Positions 45,617 through 53,704 of a stretch of DNA of 64,000 nt are shown piece by piece. The stretch spans positions 1-64,000 of the forward strand of contig CAMAUY010000014.1 of NCBI GenBank assembly GCA_945861565.1, read 5' to 3'. The position numbers and the translations under genes were made by a program. Origin of the DNA: Akkermansia muciniphila (GTDB lineage: Bacteria > Verrucomicrobiota > Verrucomicrobiia > Limisphaerales > UBA9464). The notes below the pieces were generated by a model. That model worked only from the letters and a program-made list of their open reading frames with translations. It had not been told where the DNA came from and made no database searches. Each line of letters starts with the position of its first letter. Positions within the stretch are counted from its first letter, which is position 1.

Positions 45617-46618
45617 ATGAGCGCATTTTTCGGCATTGTCCTCGGTTTCCTCGCGTGGTTCGTCTTGCGCTGCGTGGTCGGCGGACTCTTCACCGTCGAC
45701 CAAAACGAGCGGGCCGTGAAAACCCGGTTCGGCCGTGCTGAACGTCTGCCCGAAGTCACCACCCTGGACGATCCGATCGCAGAGCATCTGAATCCGGAGG
45801 AACGGGAACGGTATTGCTTTCCCCAGGTTCACGTTATCATGCCCGGCGGCCCCTATTTCAAATGGCCCTGGGAAAAGGTGCACCGAGTCAACATTGCCAC
45901 CCAGACGATCAACATGGCCCATGACCCCGAGAAACCGGACGCAAATTCGAACGGCCAATGGCTGGAGGCAGTCACGAAGGATCAGCTCAACACCGGCTTG
46001 ACTGGGCAGATCCGCTACCGAGTTTCCGACCGCAATCTGTATGCGTATATTTTCGGCGTCAAACGACCCATCGTTCATGTCATGGGCTATTTCATCTCCA
46101 TCCTCCGGGAACGGATCGCGAACTTCGAAGTGCCCAAGGCTGAACCCTCCCCGGAAATGCGCGTCGGAGATCATATCGTCTCGAACGCAACCATTGGAGT
46201 CTCAATTAACGATTTGCGGAAGAACCTCCGCATCCTGAACGAACACATGGATCGCGAATGCCAGTCGAGCTCCGCCCGCTACGGTATTCTGCTCGATGCC
46301 TCGCTCATCACGGGAATCGATCCCCCGCCCGAGGTCGAGTCCGCCCTGGCCGCCATCAATACGGCCTATAACCAAGTTTCTTCCGACATCAGCCTCGCCC
46401 AGGCTGGCGCGGATCAGAAGATCGTGCAATCGCGCCGAGCGGTTGAAATCGAAACACTCAAGGCCCACGCCGAAGTCGAGCCGCTCCGCGCCCTGGCACG
46501 GCAACTCACGGATCTGAAGACGTCTGGCACCGGAGCCCTGGAAACCTACGTCCGCAATGTCAAACTCCGGCTCTATAGCCAGGCACGCCGCGTGATTCTG
46601 GAGGGTCGCCATGAATAG
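45617..46618 (+). CDS. SPFH/band 7 domain membrane protein (first of a pair)
   Basis: A 333-residue protein with an N-terminal membrane helix (FFGIVLGFLAWFVLRCVVGG) and an SPFH/band 7 domain starting TVDQNERAVKTRFG. The region PQVHVIMPGGPYFKWPWEKV resembles HflK/stomatin-like proteins. The C-terminal third is helical (SDISLAQAGADQKIVQSRRA, VEIETLKAHAEVEPLRAL), as expected for the oligomerising stalk. Such proteins form large cage-like membrane assemblies and organise membrane microdomains or control proteases. The gene overlaps the next SPFH gene by 8 bp. No FtsH or NfeD gene is nearby. It starts 77 bp after the cytochrome-WD40 gene. Confidence 0.87.
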   Translation: MSAFFGIVLGFLAWFVLRCVVGGLFTVDQNERAVKTRFGRAERLPEVTTLDDPIAEHLNPEERERYCFPQVHVIMPGGPYFKWPWEKVHRVNIATQTINMAHDPEKPDANSNGQWLEAVTKDQLNTGLTGQIRYRVSDRNLYAYIFGVKRPIVHVMGYFISILRERIANFEVPKAEPSPEMRVGDHIVSNATIGVSINDLRKNLRILNEHMDRECQSSSARYGILLDASLITGIDPPPEVESALAAINTAYNQVSSDISLAQAGADQKIVQSRRAVEIETLKAHAEVEPLRALARQLTDLKTSGTGALETYVRNVKLRLYSQARRVILEGRHE

Positions 46619-47540
46619 CCTGCCGCAATTCTTCATCGCGGGCGTGGGCACATTCATGGCGCTGGTAATCGGACTGCCTCTCCTCCTGCTGCTGATTGAA
46701 CTTGTGGGGATTTTTGTCATCGTTCCCGAACGAACCGCCAAGGTGTTCATGCTCTTCGGTAAGGTCCTGACCATCTATGACGAACCGGGACTCCATTTCC
46801 CCCCGGCCAAGCTCGGCTGGCGGGCCTTTATCGTTCGCTGGCTCGGTCAAGTCCAGGTTGTTGATCTGCGGCTGGACCAAGAGTACCTCCGAAGTCTTCC
46901 CGTGAATTCCGAGGAAGGTGCACCGATGGGCATCGGTGTCTGGTACGAAATGATGATCAGCGATCCCGTCGCGTTTTTGTTCAAGAACGCCGACCCGCGC
47001 GGGTCTCTCAGTGCCAACGTCAGTAACGCTGCCGTCCGCTGCCTCAGTAACCTTCCGCTCGATCAGATGATGTCCGACCGCCATACCATGAGCCTGTCGG
47101 TGCGCAACGATGTGTCCCCCAAATCGCAGGAATGGGGCTACCGACTCGGCTCCGTCTACGTCCGCAAGGTCCATTTTCGGGACATCGGAATGATTAAAGG
47201 CATTGAAGAAAAAGTCGTGAACCGCCTTCGTCAAGTCACCAGTGCAATTCGTCAAGACGGTGCCAATCAAGTGAGTATCATTAGCAGCACCGCCGAGCGT
47301 CAGGCCGCGATCGAATTCGCCAAAGCTCAGGCGATGCGACCCAAAATTGTCGGCGATGTCCTTAAGGATATCGCACAGGATCCCGAAATCAGCCGAGCGA
47401 TGTTCCAGGTGCTGGAAACCCAGAACATCCTCGAAAGCCAGGCCGATATTGTCATCCTTCCGCGCGGCAACGAAATTACCTCGGCGATTCTCGCTGCGGA
47501 GGAACCCGCGCCACCCGCTCCGCCACGGATGACGTCCTGA
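46611..47540 (+). CDS. SPFH/band 7 domain membrane protein (second of a pair)
   Basis: A 309-residue protein with an N-terminal membrane helix (FFIAGVGTFMALVIGLPLLL) and an SPFH domain starting IVPERTAKVFMLFGKVLT with LHFPPAKLGWRAFIVRW. The C-terminal part is helical with SIISSTAERQAAIEFAKAQ and ends in a Pro-rich tail (APPAPPRM). It overlaps the first SPFH gene by 8 bp, so the two products probably form a hetero-oligomer like HflK-HflC. Its 3' end overlaps the convergent lipase-like gene by 65 bp. Confidence 0.87.
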   Translation: MNSLPQFFIAGVGTFMALVIGLPLLLLLIELVGIFVIVPERTAKVFMLFGKVLTIYDEPGLHFPPAKLGWRAFIVRWLGQVQVVDLRLDQEYLRSLPVNSEEGAPMGIGVWYEMMISDPVAFLFKNADPRGSLSANVSNAAVRCLSNLPLDQMMSDRHTMSLSVRNDVSPKSQEWGYRLGSVYVRKVHFRDIGMIKGIEEKVVNRLRQVTSAIRQDGANQVSIISSTAERQAAIEFAKAQAMRPKIVGDVLKDIAQDPEISRAMFQVLETQNILESQADIVILPRGNEITSAILAAEEPAPPAPPRMTS

Positions 47541-48285
47541 CGTCCGGACGGCATTCGGTGGTGCGGTCAAGAGCCTGAGGTGGCGGAAGCGGCGTTTCCA
47601 TCAGCGCCTTCGCTACCGCGCGAATGCAGCGCTTTTGGAGAATGAGCGACGGGTGGGATGCTGCCCAGAGGCGCACGTTGGACGCTTCAGGCATCTCCGA
47701 ACTGCGTGCCGGAACGATGATCAGATCGAGGGGAGTGTAGAATGAGGTGAATTGCACCGGGCCAAGCCGATCGGAATCCCGGGCCAAATCGCGGAGAAAA
47801 TCGCTCCCAGGCCGCATCTGCTGGCCGCCCGGCCGGCGGTTGAAGTTGGCGAGGCAGGTGCCGTGGTGTGGAGCGGCGATCGTCACGAACCGATCGACGC
47901 TCTGCAGACCGCCGAGCCGCTGTATATAGTATCGAGTGATGAGCCCACCCATGCTATACCCGACCAGGTCGAATCTCCGTCCCGCTACATGCTGATCGAT
48001 GTAGGTGGCCAGTTGAGACGCCAGGTGGTCGAGGGGGACCTGGCCATCGGCGGGACTCATGTCAGGCGTGAAAACCTCCCATCCTTCCCGGCGAAGGTAT
48101 TGGGCCATGCGGATCATATCCTTTGAGCTTGAATGGATTCCGTGCACCACGACCACCGGGTTGCGCCCCGGCGCAGGACGTGGCGGAGCATCGCCGGAGC
48201 CGTCGAGGGTCGCGAGGATGGAGCTGAGCCAGGCAACGAGTTGCACGCCGGGAAGCGTAGCGCTGGGTTGTGTCCGAGGCGACAT
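47476..48285 (-). CDS. Alpha/beta hydrolase, lipase-like
   Basis: A 269-residue protein from the ATG at 48285 (MSPRTQPSATLPG). It has VVVVHGIHSSSKD, the oxyanion-hole region, and GYSMGG (109-114, Ser111) followed by LITRYYIQRLGGL, which matches bacterial triacylglycerol lipases and cutinase-like esterases. APHHGT follows, as in this family. The open frame extends 53 codons upstream without a clear signal, so the start is uncertain. The last 21 codons lie opposite the end of the second SPFH gene; such a 65-bp convergent overlap is unusual, and one annotated stop may be wrong. Confidence 0.8.
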   Translation of the reverse strand: MSPRTQPSATLPGVQLVAWLSSILATLDGSGDAPPRPAPGRNPVVVVHGIHSSSKDMIRMAQYLRREGWEVFTPDMSPADGQVPLDHLASQLATYIDQHVAGRRFDLVGYSMGGLITRYYIQRLGGLQSVDRFVTIAAPHHGTCLANFNRRPGGQQMRPGSDFLRDLARDSDRLGPVQFTSFYTPLDLIIVPARSSEMPEASNVRLWAASHPSLILQKRCIRAVAKALMETPLPPPQALDRTTECRPDVRTSSVAERVARVPPQRESPR

Positions 48286-48672
48286 TCGATTGGTTTCGGG
48301 CAATGCGTTCGTGATTTCATCCCGCGTCCAATGCGCGGTCGCTTCGAATTTGCGGGGATTGATTCTCGATCCATGAGCCTGCAGCAAGACCCAGTTAGTC
48401 GGCACGAAACACCGAAATACCCCGCTAATTCGAAACGACCGCAAATGGAGAAAGAACGGCTTTCATCCCCTATCCACTGCGCGGAGGGTGGCCGCTGAGG
48501 CCGGGTGAGAGGTCACTTAAATTCGACGGATCAGGAGTCCTGAGCCTGTCTCCACCCTGCCCGGGTGGGTGCGGTCAGAAAGCACGTCAGGGTTGCACCG
48601 ATTTCCCATAGGGCTAGACTCGCCGGACGTCCACCACATCACCACATCAATCCGCCTCCATTCTGTACACCC
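48286..48672. other. Intergenic stretch between divergent genes
   Basis: I see no gene here. It must hold promoters for the lipase-like gene and for the Tat-exported propeller gene, unless the longer lipase start is correct. A 6-bp stem (CCACCC at 48552-48557 with GGGTGG at 48563-48568) and a GTGC/GCAC pair just after it are the only folded signals noticed, too weak to call an RNA. Confidence 0.35.
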
Positions 48673-49764
48673 ATGAAGCTTTTGCCCTCTCTCTCTCGCC
48701 GCCGGTTCCTGTCCGCCGCTGCCATCTCAGTCGCCGCACCGCGGGTACTCACCGCGCAGAAGTCCAAGACACAACTGATCATCGGGTCTGGGTCGCATCG
48801 GTATGAAGTACATCACAACTGGGCCCAGCTTCCCGCCAAGTACTCGTGGCAGACCACCCACAATGTCGCGGTGGATCGCCACGGATTACTCTACGTAATT
48901 CATGAGGGGCGCGAAAATCTCAAGGATCATCCGTCGATCTTCGTGTTCGATTCGAAAGGCCGGTTCGTCCGGGCCTTCGGCAACCAATTCCAGGGGGGGG
49001 GGCACGGCCTTGAGGTCCGCACCGAGGGAAAGGATCAGTTCCTATACGTCACGGGGTATCAACAGCTAAAAAACTTCGCTAAACTCACTCTCACGGGCGA
49101 ACTCGTCTGGGAGAAGCGCGCTCCCATGGCGTCGGGACTTTATCCCAAAGATGAGGATACGAAACCGATCAAACGCTGGGGTCGTGATGCTTTCATGCCC
49201 ACGAATTTTGCCTTTCTCCCGGATGGTGGATTTTTCGTCGCCGACGGCTACGGATCCTTCCGCATTCATCGTTACGACAAGAGTGGGAATTGGATTTCGA
49301 TGTTTGGCACGCCCGGTAAAGAGGCCGGCCAGTTCAACACCCCTCATGGCATCTGGATCGACAGTCGTCCCGGGAAGAAGCCCTCGATCGTTGTTGCCGA
49401 CCGGGCCAACGGCCGCCTGCAATGGTTCACCCTTGAGGGCAAGCATCTCAAGACGCTGGATGGTTTCATCCTTCCGGCGAATATTGATTCCCTGAAAGAT
49501 GTCCTCCTGGTGCCCGACCTGAGCGCTCGCATCACCTTGCTCGACGAGAATGACCAGGTGATCGTCCACCTCGGAGAAGACCCCGACTGGCGCGCCCAGG
49601 TGCTCAAGGACAAAATGAAGCTGCGCAGCAACGAAAACGGAGAAGGTTGGGTCGCGGGTAAGTTTCTGCATCCGCATGACGCCTGCTTCGACCCGGCTGG
49701 CAATATCTTTGTCGCCGAATGGGTTAACACGGGGCGGATCACTAAACTCCGCAAGCTGAGCTGA
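48673..49764 (+). CDS. Tat-exported NHL/6-bladed beta-propeller protein
   Basis: A 363-residue protein with a twin-arginine leader SRRRFLSAAAISVAAPR. The mature part is a six-bladed propeller with NHL-type repeats: NVAVDRHGLLYVIHEGRENL, SIFVFDSKGRFVRAFGNQF, GLEVRTEGKDQFLYVTGYQ, PDGGFFVADGYGSFRIHRYD, FNTPHGIWIDSRPGKKPSIV, and the final CFDPAGNIFVAEWVNTGRI. Such proteins are common in Planctomycetes and Verrucomicrobia; some relatives are lyases or peptidyl-glycine-type enzymes, most are unknown. The open frame reaches 48565, but the Tat motif fixes the start here. A run of eight G residues lies at about 48995-49002, a place where a sequencing slip would matter. Confidence 0.82.
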   Translation: MKLLPSLSRRRFLSAAAISVAAPRVLTAQKSKTQLIIGSGSHRYEVHHNWAQLPAKYSWQTTHNVAVDRHGLLYVIHEGRENLKDHPSIFVFDSKGRFVRAFGNQFQGGGHGLEVRTEGKDQFLYVTGYQQLKNFAKLTLTGELVWEKRAPMASGLYPKDEDTKPIKRWGRDAFMPTNFAFLPDGGFFVADGYGSFRIHRYDKSGNWISMFGTPGKEAGQFNTPHGIWIDSRPGKKPSIVVADRANGRLQWFTLEGKHLKTLDGFILPANIDSLKDVLLVPDLSARITLLDENDQVIVHLGEDPDWRAQVLKDKMKLRSNENGEGWVAGKFLHPHDACFDPAGNIFVAEWVNTGRITKLRKLS

Positions 49765-49967
49765 GCGGATGCCGCGGTGGGCTGGGGTAGGGGCGGAGGA
49801 GACATTTCATCACGGGACGAAACCCTCCGGATCGAAGCCAGAAACCTGCCCGCGCCCATCTCCAAACCAGATCGGCGCGGGCGATTCAAAATCTGCGGAG
49901 GACGAATCCCTCGCAGGATTATTCAGTTTCCTGAGGCTTCTCCGCATTGACTGGCGGATCGGGCAGG

Positions 49968-50927
49968 TTATCCAAGTTTTCGATTCGCGATCTTCCGAAC
50001 GAGCTCGTCGGTGACCACTCCGGCGAGAATCACGGCACCGATGATTGCGAATTCAAGGTGGGTCGGGATTCCGAGAATATTAATCGCATTGTAAAGGACC
50101 CTCATCAACGCTGTCCCAATTAATACGCCTACAATCGTCCCTTCGCCCCCTCGAAGGGTGCAGCCACCCAAAACGGCTGCGGCAATGGCATACAATTCAA
50201 AGAATTCACCCAAACCGCTCGGTTGAATCGAGTTAAGGTCCAGTGAAAAGAGGATTCCGGCGATACCCGACATCACTCCGCAGATTGCGTAGGCCTGAAT
50301 CTTGATCCGATCGGTACCAACACCACTGTATCGCGCCGCTACTTCGTTTCCGCCCAACGCGACCAAATGCCTTCCCCAAACCGTTTTGTGCAAAAGGAGC
50401 CCGGCAACGGTCGCGACGAGCGCCAGCAAGATACTCGGCACCGGGATCCCAAAAGTCGGTGTAACCGGAACGGCTGAGACGGCGATCCTCCGGAGTCCTT
50501 CAAACTGTTGGCCGAATCCCTGACTCTGGTCGCCCGTAATGAACCGGGCGGCACCCCGATAAAGTAGCAGGCCACACAAGGTAACGACGAAGGGTTGCAA
50601 GCCCACTTTGGTGATCAATAACCCGTGCGCCAAACCGATTCCGAGCGAAACCGCCAAGACCGTCGCCATCGCGACGGGCACGGGCCAATGATTCTTTGTC
50701 AGCAGGATCGCGAGCAGTGCCCCGGTAAGGCCCACGACCGAACCGATGCTCAGGTCGATCCCACCGGTGATGATGACAAACGCAGCGCCGATGCTGATGA
50801 AACCGAAGAGGGCGGTCCAACGCACCAAGTTTTGCAAATTGTAGCCATTGAGAAAATCCGGATTGCGGATTGCCGTAACGACGATGATGAAAAGGAGAAG
50901 AGCCGTGATGCCGAGCAGCTTTTTCAT
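49968..50927 (-). CDS. Ribose/sugar-type ABC transporter permease (RbsC family)
   Basis: A 319-residue inner-membrane protein with eight or more predicted helices (LLGITALLLFIIVVTAI, ALFGFISIGAAFVIITGGID, LSIGSVVGLTGALLAILL, and others). The segment FVIITGGIDLSIGSVVGL and the later GGCTLRGGEGTIVGVLIG are signatures of the BPD_transp_2/RbsC family. The ATG (50925-50927) overlaps the TGA of the substrate-binding gene, so they are translated together. The expected tandem ATPase (RbsA) is missing from the operon. Substrate unknown, likely a sugar or sugar-like compound. Confidence 0.93.
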   Translation of the reverse strand: MKKLLGITALLLFIIVVTAIRNPDFLNGYNLQNLVRWTALFGFISIGAAFVIITGGIDLSIGSVVGLTGALLAILLTKNHWPVPVAMATVLAVSLGIGLAHGLLITKVGLQPFVVTLCGLLLYRGAARFITGDQSQGFGQQFEGLRRIAVSAVPVTPTFGIPVPSILLALVATVAGLLLHKTVWGRHLVALGGNEVAARYSGVGTDRIKIQAYAICGVMSGIAGILFSLDLNSIQPSGLGEFFELYAIAAAVLGGCTLRGGEGTIVGVLIGTALMRVLYNAINILGIPTHLEFAIIGAVILAGVVTDELVRKIANRKLG

Positions 50928-51991
50928 GCACCGGCGGCCTGAAGCTTTTTCAATTGCTGCCAAAACTCCTCAACATTCGCCTTGCGAACTTCCACGATGG
51001 GAATTTCAAAAAATCCGTTTGCAGGAATGACACCGCGATTTCCAGCGGCGATTTCCTTCAAGATCCTGACGGAATCGTACCCGTAGTAGTACGGTTGTTG
51101 GCTGACCGTGCCGTGAATGTGGCCGTCGATGATCCCCTGAAGCGTTGCCTCCTGTTCGTCAAAGCTGACAATCTTCACCTTGCCGACTTTACCGGCGGCC
51201 TTGGCTGCCTCCAGACACATTGGGGCGTTGTACGCCCAAAGTCCTATCATACCCGCAAGGTCTTGATAGCGGCTCATGGCATCTTCCGCATTGGCCTTGG
51301 CTTTCGGGTAGTCAAACCCGTCGGTCCGTGTGTCCAAGACCACAAAATTTCCTCCCGGCAACTCCCTGCCAAGCGGGTCCTGGTCGAGTTTCTCCAACGT
51401 TTGCATCGGTCGATCCAAGATCTCGTCAATGATTCCCTGGCGTCGCTGTTGCGAGTTGAGCTGTTCCATGCGCCCGACGAAGAGCATGACCTTGCCACCG
51501 CTCGGCAGGATTTCTTTGACCAGCTTTCCGGCGGCGCGGCCGGCTTTGTAATTGTCCATCCCGACAAAACAGAGGCGTTTCGATAGCGGCGCATCGGAAT
51601 CATGCGTTATGACCGGAACTCGTCCAGCCACATCATTGAGGAAACCCACCTGATTTGCGGCATCACAGGGGCTGATGGCGATGCCGTCAACGCCTCGGGC
51701 TAGAACGCTCTCGATCATGCGCTGCTGGTCAACGAGACCTTTGGGCGGCATGAGTACCTGACATTCGATTCCAAAATCCTTTTCCGCCGCCCGAACACCG
51801 GCCGAAGCCGTGTTCCAGAATGGATCGACACCATTTGTCACAAACGCGAACCGCTTCTTTTTCTCGGCGGCTTTCGATGCACCCGCACTGGTTGCGGGGG
51901 CGGCTGGGCTATCGCTGGATTTTCCGCAACTCGCCAAGCCAAATACCACTGGAGGGAGAGCGGCCAAGAATGTTCGTTTCGAGATGTTCAT
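50924..51991 (-). CDS. Sugar ABC transporter substrate-binding lipoprotein (RbsB-like)
   Basis: A 355-residue lipoprotein with lipobox LASC (Cys23) and a linker rich in Ser, Ala and Pro. The rest is a periplasmic binding protein of the type 1 LacI/RbsB fold: RFAFVTNGVDPFWNTASAGV, then MIESVLARGVDGIAISPCDA, VPVITHDSDAP, KRLCFVGMDNYKAG, and GTVSQQPYYYGYDSVRILKE near the end. It is the first gene of the unit and is followed directly by the permease; no ATPase gene is adjacent. The presence of KRLCFVGMDNY and a Gln-rich PYYYGYD segment suits sugar or autoinducer-2-type binding proteins. Confidence 0.92.
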   Translation of the reverse strand: MNISKRTFLAALPPVVFGLASCGKSSDSPAAPATSAGASKAAEKKKRFAFVTNGVDPFWNTASAGVRAAEKDFGIECQVLMPPKGLVDQQRMIESVLARGVDGIAISPCDAANQVGFLNDVAGRVPVITHDSDAPLSKRLCFVGMDNYKAGRAAGKLVKEILPSGGKVMLFVGRMEQLNSQQRRQGIIDEILDRPMQTLEKLDQDPLGRELPGGNFVVLDTRTDGFDYPKAKANAEDAMSRYQDLAGMIGLWAYNAPMCLEAAKAAGKVGKVKIVSFDEQEATLQGIIDGHIHGTVSQQPYYYGYDSVRILKEIAAGNRGVIPANGFFEIPIVEVRKANVEEFWQQLKKLQAAGA

Positions 51992-52326
51992 GGGGATCTG
52001 TCGTGAGGGTAGGGTTCAGAGTGCTAGATTCAACTGAGAACAACGAGCGTTTTCCGTTTCCTCCCAACACTCTCCGAGATGGGTTGTGCCTCCGATTCGA
52101 CCCAGAGGGAATTCTCGACTTTGGAAACGCTCCCAGGGCGAACGGTTGCCAATCGAAACTTCCGATTTGCCAGCGGCCTTCCTCCCAGGCTAACTCCGCA
52201 TGTTGTGTTCTGACTCTGCCCCCGCCGCCCAGAGCGAAGCGTGCGTCGGCAGCCACCGGCGGGATCCCGCGGAATGACTGGCTGCTGGCTCTGGCTCTTT
52301 TCGAGGGGGATGCTGCAGGCACAGAC
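51992..52326. other. Divergent intergenic stretch
   Basis: The stretch separates the minus-strand importer and the plus-strand membrane-anchored gene, so it should carry both promoters. It is open in one plus-strand frame, but that translation lacks protein-like character. I see no operator-like palindrome that I would defend. Confidence 0.4.
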
Positions 52327-53067
52327 ATGGAATCGAGGATTGTGGAATTATTTCTTTTAGCGTTTCTGAGTGCATTCGGCTTGGTGGTCGGGCTGGGGGC
52401 TGCGTTTGTCGCCTTGTACCGGCGGCATGTCCGGCAATTGCGGCGGCTGAATCGCGGCATCGACCAACTGTCGGTGCTCGCCCTCGAACGGGGAGCCCTG
52501 AGCGGTCATCCGCCTCCTCGGTGGCTGGCCATCCGCAGTACCAACACCGCCCTACTCCGCGAGTTGCTCCGAATCGATCCATCCGCCGTTCGTCTCTGGT
52601 CTGAAGCGCTTTCACGCTTCCGTGAGCAATCCCTGTTCCTCTCGCCGCCCGTCGACGGATGGTCCCTGGTGATCGGGGGTGCCTTGCCGGATCCCGCTCA
52701 GGACGTGGATTTTTGTTTTCATTTTCTGACCCGTCTCAGCCGGGAGATCGGCGAAGTTCAACTGTTCAGCGCCGACCGCGTTTTGAATTACCACTCCTGG
52801 ATTCATCTGCGGGCGGGTCGAGTGGTGAGGGCTTACGCTTGGGCTGGCACGACCGAGTGGAATGAAGGCCCGGTGACCTTGGATGAGCGGTTGCTCGGAT
52901 TGCGGATTCGAACGTACGGCGAGGAGGTGGAAACCACCGCTTACGGTGAACAGCCGCCCGAGCATGCCAATTGCGAACGGGTCGCCCTGCTCGCCCGTCG
53001 CTGGAGCGTGGATCCGATCATTGCCAGCGAACTCATTTTACAGAAGGAACACCTCGCCCGAGAATAG
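52327..53067 (+). CDS. Unknown protein with one N-terminal membrane helix
   Basis: A 246-residue protein starting MESRIVELFLLAFLSAFGLV; one membrane helix (about 7-30) with the rest probably cytoplasmic since RRHVRQLRR follows it. The soluble part has LRELLRIDPSAVRLWSEALS, then WSLVIGGALPDPAQDVDFCF, an FSADRVLNYHSWIHLRAGRV segment and a C-terminal ERVALLARRWSVDPIIASEL. I do not recognise the family. The frame is open upstream to 51820, but the membrane helix marks the start. A strong hairpin follows the stop codon. Confidence 0.7.
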   Translation: MESRIVELFLLAFLSAFGLVVGLGAAFVALYRRHVRQLRRLNRGIDQLSVLALERGALSGHPPPRWLAIRSTNTALLRELLRIDPSAVRLWSEALSRFREQSLFLSPPVDGWSLVIGGALPDPAQDVDFCFHFLTRLSREIGEVQLFSADRVLNYHSWIHLRAGRVVRAYAWAGTTEWNEGPVTLDERLLGLRIRTYGEEVETTAYGEQPPEHANCERVALLARRWSVDPIIASELILQKEHLARE

Positions 53068-53073
53068 TCTATC

Positions 53074-53134
53074 CGCCCAGGGATCTTCCCTGGGCGACGT
53101 TGGGTAACCGCCGCCGGACCGAAGAGTTTTTTTT
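53074..53134 (+). terminator. Hairpin with distal T-run between convergent genes
   Basis: A perfect 10-bp stem CGCCCAGGGA / TCCCTGGGCG with a TCT loop (53074-53096) lies 6 bp after the stop of the membrane-anchored gene. A run of eight T residues follows at 53127-53134, 30 bp further on, too far for a textbook terminator. It probably ends transcription from the plus strand and, as a palindrome, possibly from the convergent gene too. Confidence 0.55.
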
Positions 53135-53145
53135 CACCCCGGCTC

Positions 53146-53649
53146 TCAGGATCTACTCGCGGGCCTCTTCGCCGCCGGCTTCTCCCGCGCATGGTCGAAC
53201 AGCCGGAGCCGGTTGCGAAACAGGTAGGAGACAATGAACACGTTCACGATAAGGATCAGCGTCAAGCCAATGGAGTATCGGTGTCCCAGTTCGAAGACCT
53301 CAATCGGTATAAAGAAAGCGCCCTCCGAAATTGCCAGCCAACCCGCCCACGGCTGGCGAAACATGAGTCCGAAGAACTGCGACAGAGAAAAGAGTGAATA
53401 TAGAAAAGTGCCCGAGGCGATCCAGAGGAGATTCTTGGGCGTGATGGACTCGAGATGTCGAGCCGTCTCGACCCAGAATTTCTTTTCTGGATCGAGATTT
53501 AGGAACTCCAGAAGCGCGCGAAAGTCCTTGGGAAGGTTGGTGTCAATGAGGCTATAGATTCCGAGAGCAATGGAAAGTAATACCATGCCCTTGAACAGCT
53601 TGAAAAAGATAATCCCCCATAGCCCTGGAGCATGAGTCTTGGCAGACAT
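53146..53649 (-). CDS. DUF2127-like membrane protein
   Basis: A 167-residue protein with four predicted membrane helices: GIIFFKLFKGMVLLSIALGI, LLWIASGTFLYSLFSLSQFF, then AGWLAISEGAFFIPIEVFEL and ALTLILIVNVFIVSYLF-like text near the end. The pattern of an opening GLWGIIFFKLFKG, a short cytoplasmic loop and a WAGWLAISEGAFFIPIE segment fits the DUF2127 family. Function unknown. It lies in the gap between the unknown plus-strand gene and glyQS and ends convergent with the former. Confidence 0.75.
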   Translation of the reverse strand: MSAKTHAPGLWGIIFFKLFKGMVLLSIALGIYSLIDTNLPKDFRALLEFLNLDPEKKFWVETARHLESITPKNLLWIASGTFLYSLFSLSQFFGLMFRQPWAGWLAISEGAFFIPIEVFELGHRYSIGLTLILIVNVFIVSYLFRNRLRLFDHAREKPAAKRPASRS

Positions 53650-53704
53650 GAAGAGTGGTCGGAACTAGCCGGTCGGCATTCGGGAATAGACTGGATCCAA
53701 GGTT

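Noticed and set aside
48480-48640. Possible small structured RNA such as the signal recognition particle RNA
   Set aside because: The GGTCAG text near 48573 first suggested it, but the conserved GGAAGCAGCC-type loop and the long helix are absent; only two very short stems are seen.
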